Source of the DNA: Euclidia mi
Taxonomy: Eukaryota; Arthropoda; Insecta; Lepidoptera; Erebidae
Direction: 5' to 3'
Assembly (NCBI GenBank): GCA_944739405.2
Contig: OX123188.2
Span: forward strand, 67,661,251 to 67,725,250
DNA: 64,000 nucleotides
Shown here: positions 53,116-63,550 of the stretch, one piece after another
How the letters are laid out: every line of letters begins with the position of its first letter
How positions within the stretch are numbered: the first letter of the stretch is position 1
The notes under the pieces: model-generated
What the model saw: the letters and a program-made list of their open reading frames with translations, nothing else
Told to the model about the DNA's origin: nothing
Database searches by the model: none
Translations under genes and position numbers: made by a program

Positions 53116-55971
53116 TATCTATCCATACTACATCAAAACATAGCAGGGCTTTTAAACAAATCGGAGGAGTTAACGGTGTGCCTTGAAGAATTAAAGGAAA
53201 AGAAATCAGAAATAGATATTATTTGCATTTCCGAACACTTCATGACAATCAGCAACCAGCTGCAGCTCTTCATTCCAAACTTTACTTTGGCTGCATGTTT
53301 TAGTAGGAATGAAACCAAAAGAGGAGGTACTTGCATACTCGTAAAAAAAGGACATCGATATAGGGTGATCCCCGATATTACAAAATGTTCTATTTGTGGG
53401 GTGTTTGAATGTTGCGCTGTTGAACTTTTAGATTACAAAACAATTATTGTATGTATTTATAGAGTACCAAAACAAGCCAATCTGACTATATTTTTTGAAC
53501 AATGTCACGATATGTTAATAATGTTAAACAAACTGTCAAAGAAAAATGTCATTATTGCAGGTGACTACAATATCGACTCCCTTAAACAAACTAGTACATT
53601 TTTAGAGCTAGAATGTCTTCTTCTTAACTTTAATTTAAAACTAGAATTAAATCAACCTACAAGACTTTCTAGTGGAACATGTATTGACAACTTTGCCCAT
53701 AATCTCGGTAATAAATGCAAAGCAAATGTGATCAAATTTAGCTTGTCGGATCATACATCTCAAATTTTACGATTCTCTGTAAACAAAACTTGTCTTATCG
53801 ATTATTGGCACATAATTAGGCGAGATTATAGTAAGGAAAATATGTTAAAATTCAGGAACTACCTACGTTGTCTCTCATTTGATAATATATACCATACTGA
53901 ACACCCTAACACTGCTTACGACTCTTTCAGTGAAATGTTTTCATTTTTGAACTGCTCTTGCTTTCCATATAAACAAATAAAAGTAAGAACCAATCGTAAA
54001 CCACAGTGGATATCAAAAGGAATAAAAAAATGCAGCAAAATCAAACGAAGTTTACTATGGAAATACAGACTAAGTAAGAATGAGTTCAATAAAAATAAAT
54101 TTAAGACTTACGCCAAAACATTTAAGAAAATTATAAAACTAACCCAACCAGCTCAAAATAATTATAAAATAAAAACATCTCATAACAAATCCAAAACAAT
54201 CTGGGCCATTATAAATGAACCTAAATCCAATATACCGAAAAACTTTATCCATTCCTTGACATTACAAAATACAGTGACTACCGATGCCTTTGAAATTGCA
54301 GAAGCCTTTAATAACTTTTTTATTGACAGAATAGAACCCGTAAGGAATTTAAAGCATAGTAAAATAAATAATTTAATGATTTCAAAATCAATGTTTATGA
54401 CACCAAGTAAACCAAATGACGTTCTTAGAATTATTCTTACTTTAAGAAATACAAATAGTGTAGGACATGATGGATTATGCGCAAAAATAATTAAATTCGT
54501 AGCTTATAGCGTAATAACTAAAATTTGCTCCCAACTGAGCTATATTATTAATATCTCAATAAGTGCTGGCGTTTACCCAGATAAACTGAAAATTGCTATT
54601 GTAAAACCACTTTTAAAAAAAGGCGATAGTCTTAACATGGAATGCTACAGGCCAATAGCACTTTTATCAAATATCTCAAAGATTTTCGAAAAATATATCT
54701 CTGAGCAACTTCAACAATACCTAGAAAAGTATAATATCCTGTCGGAAACCCAAAAAGGCTTTCGCAAGAATAAATCAATCAATATGGCGATCTTTGGCTT
54801 CTTGAAAAATGTAATTTCACACGTAGACAAAAGAACACCAATTTGTGCATTATATTGTGATATGACCCAGGCGTTTGACCATCTACATTTTGACATTTTA
54901 CTTAGTAAATTAGAGACCTACGGCATACGAGGAAATATATTGAATTTAATGGCATCATATTTGAAGAATCGTATACAATATACGGCGATTTCAAAAATTG
55001 ATATTGTTTCAAAACAGGAACTAGTGGTTGCGTCAAATAAACATACAATAAGGTATGGTGTGCCACAAGGAAGGGTGTTAGGTCCATTGCTTTTTATCAT
55101 TAATATTAACGATCTCCTAACAGTTACCAATTATCCGATGTACCTCTTTGCTGATGATAGCACTGTCGCAATTCACTGTAGAACCAACAATATATTTTAC
55201 GAAAAGGACATTAATGACACGATAGGCTCAGTTGTTAGCTGGATGAATAACAATAACTTAAGGATTAACTTACTTAAAACTAATTTGATGTTCTTTAGTC
55301 AGCGCCTTACGCCACCCAATCTTAACATCCATTATGAGGGTACACATATCACAAATGTTGATACAGCAAAATTCCTCGGTTTAACAGTCGATAAGAACCT
55401 TAACTGGAAAGAGCACATTGAAAAACTGTGCAAAAGGCTGAGCTCTTCGGCTTACGCCCTCCATAAGCTTGCTCTTATCACCAGTAGAGAAACGCTTATT
55501 ACTGCATATCACGGTACTGTAGACTCGATTTTGAGATTTGGCATCATATTTTGGGGCAATTACACTAACAAAGCATTTGTCTTTAGAGACCAAAAAAGAT
55601 GCATGAGAGCTGTGTTTAGACTTGGACCCAGAGATAGCTGTAAACCATATTTCCAATAATATAAAATATTGACAGTACCATCACTATACATTTATGAGGC
55701 AGCAGTTTTTGTTAAAGCAAACCCACACTTATTTCAGAAATTATCTAAAGTCAATAACCGCAATCGACGTGATAAAGAGCGGCTCTGTATAGTACAGTGC
55801 AAGACCACATTAAAGCACAAAAGCATATTTTGCATGGCACCAGTACTATTTAACAAAATACCGAACCAAATAAAAAAGCTCAATATTTCTCAATTTAAAA
55901 ACCATCTGAAAATATATTTAGTTGATAAGTGTTATTATAATGTATGTGATTTTTTATCCGATTCTAATTGA
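53116..55971 (+). pseudogene. LINE-C ORF2: endonuclease-reverse transcriptase with one stop
   Basis: Frame open from upstream of 53116, where ILHQNIAGLLNKSEEL is the canonical endonuclease start; the first ATG is at 53176. Endonuclease motifs: CISEHFM, AGDYNIDSL, SLSDHTSQI. RT blocks: KPLLKKGDSLNMECYRPIAL, SETQKGFRKNKSINMAI, YCDMTQAFDHLHFDIL, YGVPQGRVLGPLLF (S to R change after QG), catalytic FADDS near residue 658, and KFLGLTVDKNLNWKEHI. A TAA at 55657-55659 follows KRCMRAVFRLG. The same frame then continues to 55971 with the usual C-terminal block (NPHLFQKLSKVNNRNRRDKE). There is no RNase H. One nonsense mutation is the only obvious lesion. Confidence 0.86.
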
Positions 55972-56081
55972 TTAATAATTTAACTATATTTCTTGTTAAT
56001 CTTGCTAATGACATCTCTTGAATTCATATTGATTATTACTATAATTGACACTATATTTTCTAATTTATTGTGAAATCTATT

Positions 56082-57003
56082 TTATTTTGTTATTATTTTT
56101 ATTTCTGACAAATTTGTAAACCTTGTATCAATGTTCGGCACTGTATAAACTCGCTTCTCAAGTTCGCCTCCTGCATTCGGCGCCATCTCGTCCAATGCAC
56201 CTTGGATGGCATCCTTTAAAGTGCTATAATTTCGTGCTGCAATAATCGTACTGACTCGACTGTTACGCAGGCTGTCGGCAAATCTTTTAATCGCAATACG
56301 CTCATTTATTGGCCTCAATGTTTTATATGCTCCGGAATCGCCTGTGTAATAGTCAAATCTTCGAATGACTGCTCCAGCTCCTTACCGCACTCCTCAATAC
56401 TCTTGTTATTTTGTCTCGCATGGTGCAGCTTATTCTGGATCGCTGTGTCTGATTTTTTGGGCAACAATATGTTACGCATGTCACTAATTAAATCTGTAAC
56501 AGATGAATAATCATTACACATGCGCAGCTTGGCGCTTTCTGATATACGGGACATTAAAACAAATTGGATCAGTCGCTTTTTGCCACTATCATCAATCATA
56601 AAGTCATACATTTCGATACTTGAGATTAAACGTTTGGTTGTATCAATATTAGTTAGTTGTCATTACGGGCAACAATGCATTGGCAGTTTTCAGATCAACT
56701 TTTCTCCATGGTGTTTATCGTAACCTCTGTACTATCCGAACAAAGCTGAACATTTTTTTAATATAATTTAATTATTTTTGTACATAAGTCTGTCACAATA
56801 TTGATTTCATCACTCTCGATTGCCTTACTCTTTATCTTTAAACTAATTATCTTTTGTAAAGAACAAAACTGTGTATATATATCATTTGTCTCATGTAATT
56901 TAATTTCTCTTATAGTAGATGACCTTCGACTCGGGCCTAGTTTAGTGAGGTAATCTTTAATATACTTTAATTTATCAAATACCTCCTTAGCCTCATTTGC
57001 CAT
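56082..57003 (-). pseudogene. G2 gag remnants
   Basis: Three minus-strand frames in element order: 57003-56758 (ANEAKEVFDKLKYIKDYLTK), 56611-56315 (IQFVLMSRISESAKLRM, LHHARQNNKSIEECGKELEQ), and 56318-56082 (INERIAIKRFADSLRNSRVS, ATIIAARNYSTLKDAI-like). Together they resemble an insect gypsy-type gag capsid, including the block RFADSLRN...A.NYSTLKDAI. Stops and shifts separate the frames, and the zinc-knuckle end is missing. The assignment to G2 rests on strand and position between its 5' LTR and pol. Confidence 0.75.
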
Positions 57004-57266
57004 AACATATTACTTAAGTCTAGATATTAATAATATAATCGTCACGATATCATGACATTAGCGTTAATAAGAAAAATAAAATATAGACCACATACAAGGT
57101 CAAATTAAAAAGAAAATAATATCTAAGATACATATATCTTAATAGGTGTAAAATGTTTTTACGATACACATTTTATGAATGATTGATTTTTGACTACACT
57201 AGCCGCACTTGTTACCTCACGCATTACCGTACGCACTTATTTTGGCACAAATCACCCACGTTGTAC

Positions 57267-57557
57267 TCACGCCGGAGAAGTCCCAGCAGCCGGGACACCA
57301 ATGGCCTGTCTACGGAACAAGCTCAACGATCTTCGCAACTCGTACTCATTGATGCCTCTCTCGATCCATTTGCCATGGCATTTTCTATACAAACGCAACA
57401 GCAATACCGCTCCTCCAACAGCCAAAACAACACAAATTGTTATGAGAATATAGTTTGTGCTACTTGCATGCTGCAACAACTGGTCCGTAGCAGCGGAATT
57501 TCCAGCGCCGTTCTGCGCTATTATCAGTTCTTGCTCTTTAGACTGTTGCTTGCCCAT
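57267..57557 (-). CDS. G2 small membrane ORF (96 aa)
   Basis: A short frame between the G2 5' LTR and gag. It starts MGKQQSKEQELIIAQN; the Gly2 context could allow N-myristoylation. A hydrophobic segment of about 23 residues (ILITICVVLAVGGAVLLLRL, residues about 37-58) is followed by a basic tail (YRKCHGKWIERGINEYELRR, RSLSLFRRQA). I recall similar small MG...AQN...TM ORFs at the start of several arthropod gypsy elements, with unknown function. It is open and uninterrupted in this copy. Confidence 0.68.
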   Translation of the reverse strand: MGKQQSKEQELIIAQNGAGNSAATDQLLQHASSTNYILITICVVLAVGGAVLLLRLYRKCHGKWIERGINEYELRRSLSLFRRQAIGVPAAGTSPA

Positions 57558-57724
57558 ACTGTCTCTTTGTAAGACGAAAAACTCGCGAAAAACAGTTCAA
57601 ACGTACGAAAGTTACGCCAATTAGTAAGAAATCGTTCCAACGTAATGAAATCATTATTAGTCTTAAAACTTCACAAACCACTCAATGTTTACATTAACGA
57701 TTCCTTTAACGGCACATCGCGTCG

Positions 57725-57741
57725 CGCTGGCAGGGTCGCCA
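57725..57741 (-). promoter_or_regulatory. G2 primer-binding site (tRNA-Arg type)
   Basis: Directly inside the 5' LTR the minus strand reads tggcgaccctgcc. TGGCGAC... is the tRNA-Arg type of primer site used by several gypsy-group elements. Confidence 0.72.
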
Positions 57742-58555
57742 TATAAGGGTTCGGTTCCGGTGAGTCGAGAGAAACAACGTGATCACTTCAAGTATGATTT
57801 AATACTCATTTAATTATAATTAGTACATTGAATATATAGTCTTAATCTAGGATAACTGACATCATCATCACATGAGTCTTAATCATTTTTTTTTTGGTGT
57901 CGGGTTAGAAAATCCTCATGGAGTCCTTCCGCCCTGGGGGATGGGCGAAGGGGACTGTCAGACTCTTACTGACTAAAAACCAACCCGTGTGCCTCATGTA
58001 CCCGTGTGTCGGAGGGTCGGGTTTCGCTCAAGCATACGTCGCAACCCCCCGACGGGTATTGGCCCGCCAGATGGTCCGGCGGGCCCCGAACAAAACCCCC
58101 TTGGCGGCGGATGAGGGTGTTGGGCTCCGGCGCCAAAACACCAAGCAGCCGCAGAGGATAGGGAGGACGTCAACGCAACACCGCATCTCCTCTTCCTCTG
58201 CGGCCCCACCGCGACGCATCGAATGGTGCGCCCCCATTTGGTCGCGAGAGATAGGGCGCTCGGCAACGCAACACCGACACGCCTCTCCTCCCGCGACCAC
58301 GCCTGACTGCGAGGGACAGACAGAACTCTCCCCTGCACCCGCACCGTTGGATGCATAATGCGCAGGCCCCGTCAAGCCCACGCGGAGCCGCGGAGAGGAT
58401 CCCTCTTAGCTTCACCGCGGGTTACCAATCCACGGTTACTGAGCCCCCCACCACGACAAGGTGGAGATCCCACGGGGGGACATGAGTCTTAATCTAGGAT
58501 AACTGACATCATCATCACATGACTATCAATTCTTCTTTGTCTTACATACACCATA
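57742..58555 (-). repeat. G2 5' LTR, split by a retroposon
   Basis: The LTR sequence 57742-57883 plus 58494-58555 adds to 204 bp, the same length as the 3' LTR, once the 597-bp insert and one 13-bp duplication are removed. Confidence 0.92.
57884..58480 (-). mobile_element. 597-bp retroposon in the G2 5' LTR
   Basis: Flanked by the 13-bp direct repeat catgagtcttaat (57871-57883 and 58481-58493). A T-run at 57886-57895 is the poly(A) tail in minus orientation; the 5' end on that strand is ccccccgtgggatctccacc. GC-rich. Several frames are open on the minus strand, but none shows a domain. A 5' fragment of the same family is at 37107-37302. Its hallmarks (long duplication, 3' poly(A), no Pol III boxes seen) suggest LINE-driven insertion. 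Confidence 0.88.
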
Positions 58556-58559
58556 ACGG

Positions 58560-59388
58560 GAACACCGGTTTATAATATTTTAAGTTGTTGTTATTGGCAA
58601 CACCGACCTTAGTTCAAAGCTAGTCGGTTGAGGTTCGGTCTATTCCTTTCGGAGCTACGGACGTCGTAGCTTAACTTGCCCGAAGACGAAGCTACTAGTG
58701 TCCAGTAAAGTAAAATAATATTATTTGTGACGAAGCTGTAGTTTTTCTTTCAACTACAATAGTGGCAAAGATAGCGTGACAAATTTTCATTGAGCTGCCG
58801 TCGACAATGTCAATTAAAAGGAAATATTGGAATAGTCTCAATTTTCAAGAAAATAATTTGTCTTCGGGCCTTTAGTTGCCTATTACAAACTTCCAATGCC
58901 AATTAGTATTTTCCTGAAAAGTTAATTAAATTGTGGCGCTCTTAGGAATGACAAACAGGTAGAGGAGTGTCTTTCTCGTTTTCGCACGAAGTCACCGTAT
59001 TTCTTGATTCCAGGAAAATATTATAGCTTGATCCGGAAACTAGCCACGGTACCTGTTACCTGATTACGAAATATTGAATTTCAAAGCTCTGGCTGGACGA
59101 CGAGGCATCCGTAAGTTTTCTTTCAGGTATACCGACATATTTTGACGAATTAGAATTCCCAACATCTTGTGTGTGTTCTCGTCCTTAAAGATAATACTAA
59201 CTTGTAATTTATTTCAGTTATTCCTTCTAAAACAGTCGGGCAAAAGTGTTACTGGGGTTTTCCGAATTCTCAGTAGCAGCTCGGAGTCTGGTGATGTGCC
59301 TGGTAACGGCAATAGGCTCGCCCCCTAAAACGTGGGACTTCAAAATTCATGGCGGAATGTGGGTGTAATATTTACACCTCTGCCCACC
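58560..59388. other. No gene seen
   Basis: Sequence outside G2. It might include the remainder of the DNA into which G2 inserted. 'acaatagtggcaaagatagc' at 58757-58776 faintly resembles an LTR/primer-site junction, but no partner LTR is visible. Confidence 0.35.
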
Positions 59389-59395
59389 CCTTCGG

Positions 59396-60679
59396 CACGG
59401 TAATAATATCTAACAGTATTGTAACTCCATATAAACGCACGAAACTCCAGTTATACCTACGCGCCTCCTCGCCGGTACCCAATGGGTAGCCAGTCTAATA
59501 GACTGTGCCTAAAGTACGCACAGCCGCGATCGTGCCGCAGCTCGCAGTGATGAACAGACGGTGACGATTTTTGTACCAGTGGTTTGTTATTCAAATAATT
59601 ATTATGGCGAAGATGTATAGATTATATTGTGCAGTTTTTGGTTGTTTAAATTCTTCGATAACTCACCAACTATATGTTTTTTTTAATTACCTGTAAACTC
59701 CGTAAGATGAGACCATTTATACAATGTTTTTTTGTTACAGATTACGAAGGTTCCTGCTAGTTCTAGTATTATACTATTACCTACCTTATTTTAAATGATA
59801 ACTAAGCTTTTCACACCTACCTTGTGACACGGTAATTAAATTTAGCGTGATAAAGTCGTAATTTGATAAGCTTAATCTATTATTATGTTTATTATTTTTA
59901 AAACATATTGCGGTTATATTATAATGTATACTAGCAGGACACTTTTACCTGCGTTATGGACAATGTATTATTTCATTGTTGTCTATGATTAGTACTACCT
60001 ACAGGGTAATTTTTTCAATGGGGACCTGCTTATTACATAACCAATAGGTAATTTCTTAGGGTACTTACTTAACTAAGTACATAATTTTTCGCTTAATTTT
60101 AAAGCAATAAATTTTGGAAATACATATTGAAATAAACGTAATATCGTTATGAAATTATAATGATAAGGTAGATGGTATGTAGTGTTATCGAACAAGTTGG
60201 CAATGAATAGATATTACTGTAAGTAGCGCATACACAATTAAATGGTTGACCTTAAGTAACGTTCAAAGCGGTTGGACATCGGATGGGTGACCAAATAACT
60301 GTTATTTCAAGTTGCTCTGTGCTGATAGTAATAGGGACATTAATTTATGAAATGAAAAAGTTATTATTATACTCGTCAGTTATTAAGGACGTAGGTACTT
60401 GCATTTTGGCTCAGAAGGTAGGTGTTGAAGTAAAAATTTAAGTTTTGTAACCTTCGGCGACTGCAGTTTACTATTTCATTCATTCATTTTCATTTGTTTG
60501 AATAAAAATATAAGTAATATGAACAATCACAAAACCAGAAAAAACGTCAAGTAGGTAGATGTACATAATTAAAATACTTGAGGCGGGCAGCCCTACCGCT
60601 GGTTTGCATACGGCGCGTCTGTAGGTATATAACTCACGAAGACGGCCGAGTTACAATACTGTTAGATTATATTACCGTG
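59396..60679. mobile_element. 1284-bp CACGG-terminus TIR element with 7-bp duplication
   Basis: Bounded by cacggtaataatatctaaca and its complement tgttagattatattaccgtg, flanked by the 7-bp direct repeat ccttcgg (59389-59395 and 60680-60686). About 150 bp at the left and about 80 bp at the right match the 216-bp MITE at 12246-12461 (inverted). The 1-kb middle is AT-rich without a transposase frame, so this copy is non-autonomous. It contains a 5S-rRNA-like patch at 60267-60325. Confidence 0.88.
60267..60325 (+). other. Possible 5S rRNA-related fragment
   Basis: gcggttggacatcggatggg, then tgacc, and 25 bp later tgctctgtgctg resemble the 3' half of 5S rRNA (gcggttagtacttggatggg...tgacc...gtgctg). 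Too short and diverged to be a gene; it could come from a 5S-derived repeat. Confidence 0.35.
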
Positions 60680-60996
60680 CCTTCGGGGATACAGGCGACA
60701 GTCTATATAAAAATATTCCTTCTAAAGTTGTATAATTATGGTTAAAGTCGGCATTGTCTATTATTTATCGATAAAGTGCAGGCCAAACCGCAACCTAACT
60801 TCTTTATCTTAGGTCACGTAGCTGCGGCATCTTTCCATACCTAAGTTCGCTTGTTCGCTTAGCTTTATATATTGTGTGGCCAGTGGTTTTGATATAGAAT
60901 ATTGAGGGTAATTTGAATTTGGACTAAATCTGGAACGACGAGATGGCTATGGCACAACGTATAGACATGGATCTATTCTTTAATATAACATAACGT

Positions 60997-61130
60997 AACC
61001 TCACGCCTTCATCCACGAAGGGCTAGGCAAAGGTGTATTATACACCCACACTTCGCCAGTTATGTTTTGAGTCCCAATGTAATAGGGGGCGAGCCTATTG
61101 CCATCTACTGGGTACATTATTAAGAAGCGA
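60997..61130. repeat. Dispersed repeat, relative of 32485-32700
   Basis: Contains cctcacgccttcatccacga, gggctaggcaaaggtgtatt and 'gcgagcctattgcc' in the same order as the earlier copy. Confidence 0.65.
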
Positions 61131-61559
61131 GAGACAATTAACATTTTTATATTACACCTGGGCTATCGCCGCTTTTCAAGAATTAATTCGTGGATGCACA
61201 GGAATGCAAATTGCTTCGTATTTTAACTTACCTACATGAAGAACTTTAGTTGCAAAGCGGTGCACTATAACTTTCGTATTTTGAACTACAAATAGAACTG
61301 GTTGGTTAAAGGCGGCAAAAGTTCGAGAAACGCTTATTACGCCTATAAGTGAACGTATGTAGGTAGGTACATTAGCAGGGAACTACGTATCCCGCCCCAG
61401 TTCGAAACTAGCATTGGAGCTTCGATTCGATACGTACACATGTATAGCGTACACGTCAGTACCTATAGATGTATACATACTCGTAGTTGCGTGAACCCGC
61501 GGCGTTTCTACTTTATTACTTCGATCACAGAGAATATTTCGCGTGAATTATGGGAATCT
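61131..61559. other. No gene seen
   Basis: No recognisable feature between the repeat and the LINE fragment. Short frames only. Confidence 0.4.
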
Positions 61560-61619
61560 TATATCTAAGTATAATCCAATAATTCACGATCTGGTCTGTC
61601 GAAATTTGGTTTATAATAT

Positions 61620-62245
61620 TTTGGGTCGCTGTTTACAAAAGATGGAAAATGTGAGGGAGATATTGAAAGGAGAGTGTAAAGCAGGAAATTGTGTGAATGG
61701 CGCCTTACAGACCATTTTTAGCAGTAAAATTATACCGAGTAAGGCTCGCCTTGCTATATTGCAGGGAGTTTGGGCGCCAACACTGATGTATGGAAGTGAA
61801 TCGTGGGTATGGCAGAATAAGCATGAAAGTAGAATTAATACTGTGGAGATGAGAGCTTTGAAGGGTATGTGCGGAGTAAGAATGACAGATAAAGTGAGAA
61901 ATAGTGTTATTCGAGAAAGGTGTGGTTTGAAAGAAGATGTAGTGTCAAAGATTGAGAAAGGTATATACGATGCGATGGTTTGGACATTTGGAACGGATGG
62001 ATGCAAGGAGATTTACGAAAGAAGTGTATCGAGTAAGAATGAATGGAGATGTCGGTAGAGGACGCCCAAGACGGACTTACGCCGACCAAATTGGTGGCGT
62101 ACTGCGGAAGGGCCAAATGAAAAGTACCCAAAACCGATGAGCATGCATGACGAGTTTAATGAATGTCGAGGAAGCGAAAGAGGTATGTTTGAACCGGAGC
62201 ATTTGGCGTTCCATAGTCTCTACCTACCCTAATGGGAGACAGGCG
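61620..62245 (+). pseudogene. LINE-E 3' fragment (RT C-terminus)
   Basis: The + strand encodes AGNCVNGALQTIFSSKIIPS, KARLAILQGVWAPTLMYGSE, VEMRALKGMCGVRMTDKVRN and SVIRERCGLKEDVVSKIEKG, then after a shift near 61975 MRWFGHLERMDARRFTKEVY and GRGRPRRTYADQIG. This is the post-RT C-terminus of an abundant lepidopteran RTE-like LINE. The 3' end continues to aatgggagacaggcgtgacg near 62240. 5' truncated, with at least two frameshifts. Confidence 0.82.
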
Positions 62246-62650
62246 TGACGTTTAGATAGATAGACATTTTGGTTCATTTTTGACGCTAACTGCTATATTT
62301 TATGTTTTTTTGCTTTATGCTAACTTTTTTAACATACCCCGTATATTGTATCCAAATAATATTATTAATTCCGGTAATTACCTATCGGTTCCTATTTTAC
62401 TGTCAGCAATCATGTGCATAGAATGGTAAAGTACCTAATATTATGGCTTTTATTAAAATAAAAGCACCGACAGTGATGGATGACGGCTGCCTACATAATT
62501 CATTTATCTGCGATTAAGGGTCGGCCGCCACCCGCCTGATGCTTGGCTGCTTCGTCAAACTAATTTTAAATTGACACGTTAAAATGTTGTTACGCTAACG
62601 TCTTGCAACGTCGCCGTCGATATTCAGTTTGCAGGCGCTGCTTAGTATAA
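62246..62650. other. No gene seen
   Basis: AT-rich spacer between two LINE fragments in opposite orientation. Confidence 0.4.
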
Positions 62651-62654
62651 TAAC

Positions 62655-63500
62655 TATAGAATAGAATAGAATATTTCTTTATTCAAGTAACCATGACTCA
62701 AAAATGTTAGTATTACTTAAAACTATGTTAGTAAAATGTAATTATTACATATTTAATGAACGTCACAACCTATAGAAATATATTTAGGTCACCGCTGTTT
62801 AATACCATGCGAGATGGCACAACAGTGACTCAAATACACACAATCAAGTCTCCTTGCAATCATGCTTAGGACACTGTTGGAGCTGGCTCGCACCCTGCGC
62901 ACCAGAGAAGCACACCTCTTTCGCATGGTTGCGTAAAAACAATCTACGTGTGCGTCAGCAAAACATCCCTGATGCGCTACAGAAGCGAGGCAGCCCCACC
63001 AGTACCCTAAACGCATTATTGTATTGAACACGAAGAGCGTTGTACGATTTTTGAGTATATCTAGCCCACAGGCTGCACGTGTAGAAATTCGTACAGTAAG
63101 CTCGGAAGAGTGTGATCTTAACATGAGGAGAGCAGCGTGAAAACCTACGAGCTAGCATGTTCGCTCTAACCGACAACACCCTCCGCTCCCGTTCAATGTT
63201 GTCATCATCACGGAGATGAGGGGTCAATACGTGCCCCAGATATTTGAATTTGTGTACTCTCTGTAATGGTATGCCGTCGAGAACAACAGGTGGTACATTA
63301 ATGGTGTCCTTAGCCCCAGCCTCAAACACCATAATTTCTAACTTTTTGGAGTTGTACATTAAGCCATATAGTTTAGTGTACCTTTCACATTGAGCCACAA
63401 GTCTTCTAAGGCCACACACCGACGCACTCATTAGCACCATGTCGTCAGCGTAGCTGATATTATTGACGCATATACCGTCTATATGACAACCGACCCTTAT
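62655..63500 (-). pseudogene. LINE-F 3' fragment (RT catalytic block to C-terminus)
   Basis: Minus-strand LINE remnant. The frame 63527-62955 carries RVGCHIDGICVNNISYADD (catalytic block), VAQCERYTKLYGLMYNSKKL, HKFKYLGHVLTPHLRDDDNI and VKITLFRAYCTNFYTCSLWA. After a shift near 62965 the frame 63124-62789 supplies the C-terminus (DAHVDCFYATMRKRCASLVR). A (TAGAA)n tail on the + strand at 62656-62678 marks the 3' end. Similarity stops near 63500, at a 25-nt inverted repeat, so all N-terminal domains are lost. Confidence 0.82.
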
Positions 63501-63550
63501 TAAGACAGAAAAGAATATTTTAAACAAAATATTTTTTTATGTCTTAATAA
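63497..63550. repeat. Inverted repeat at the LINE-F truncation point
   Basis: Arms 63497-63521 and 63527-63550 around aaaca. ttattaagaca at one end and tgtcttaataa at the other are exact complements, with a few mismatches inside. Confidence 0.82.

Larger units (their letters stand above)
51090..56090 (+). mobile_element. LINE-C: CR1/Jockey-type LINE, nearly complete
   Basis: Plus-strand LINE lying after G3. It has a leader (about 51090-51965), ORF1 (51966-53114), and ORF2 (about 53116-55971, one in-frame stop). The 3' UTR is about 120 bp, and I see no long poly(A). ORF1 with coiled coil and an SGNH-hydrolase-like domain plus EN/RT without RNase H fits the CR1/Jockey superfamily. The exact 5' and 3' boundaries are uncertain. 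Confidence 0.75.
41831..58555 (-). mobile_element. G2: Ty3/gypsy LTR retrotransposon with nested insertions
   Basis: Minus-strand element bounded by two 204-bp LTRs (41831-42034; 57742-58555 after removing a 610-bp insertion) and by the 4-bp target duplication acgg at 41827-41830 and 58556-58559. In element order it has the 5' LTR, a tRNA-Arg-type primer site, a small membrane-protein ORF, gag remnants, then (after a 10-kb block of other elements) protease, RT, RNase H, integrase and the 3' LTR. The LTRs differ at about three positions, so the original insertion is fairly young. Coding regions are nevertheless broken in gag and the RT core. Confidence 0.9.

Noticed and set aside
57918..58415. 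Several open frames on both strands of the 597-bp retroposon
   Set aside because: GC-rich noncoding element; frames are open on both strands and carry no domain.
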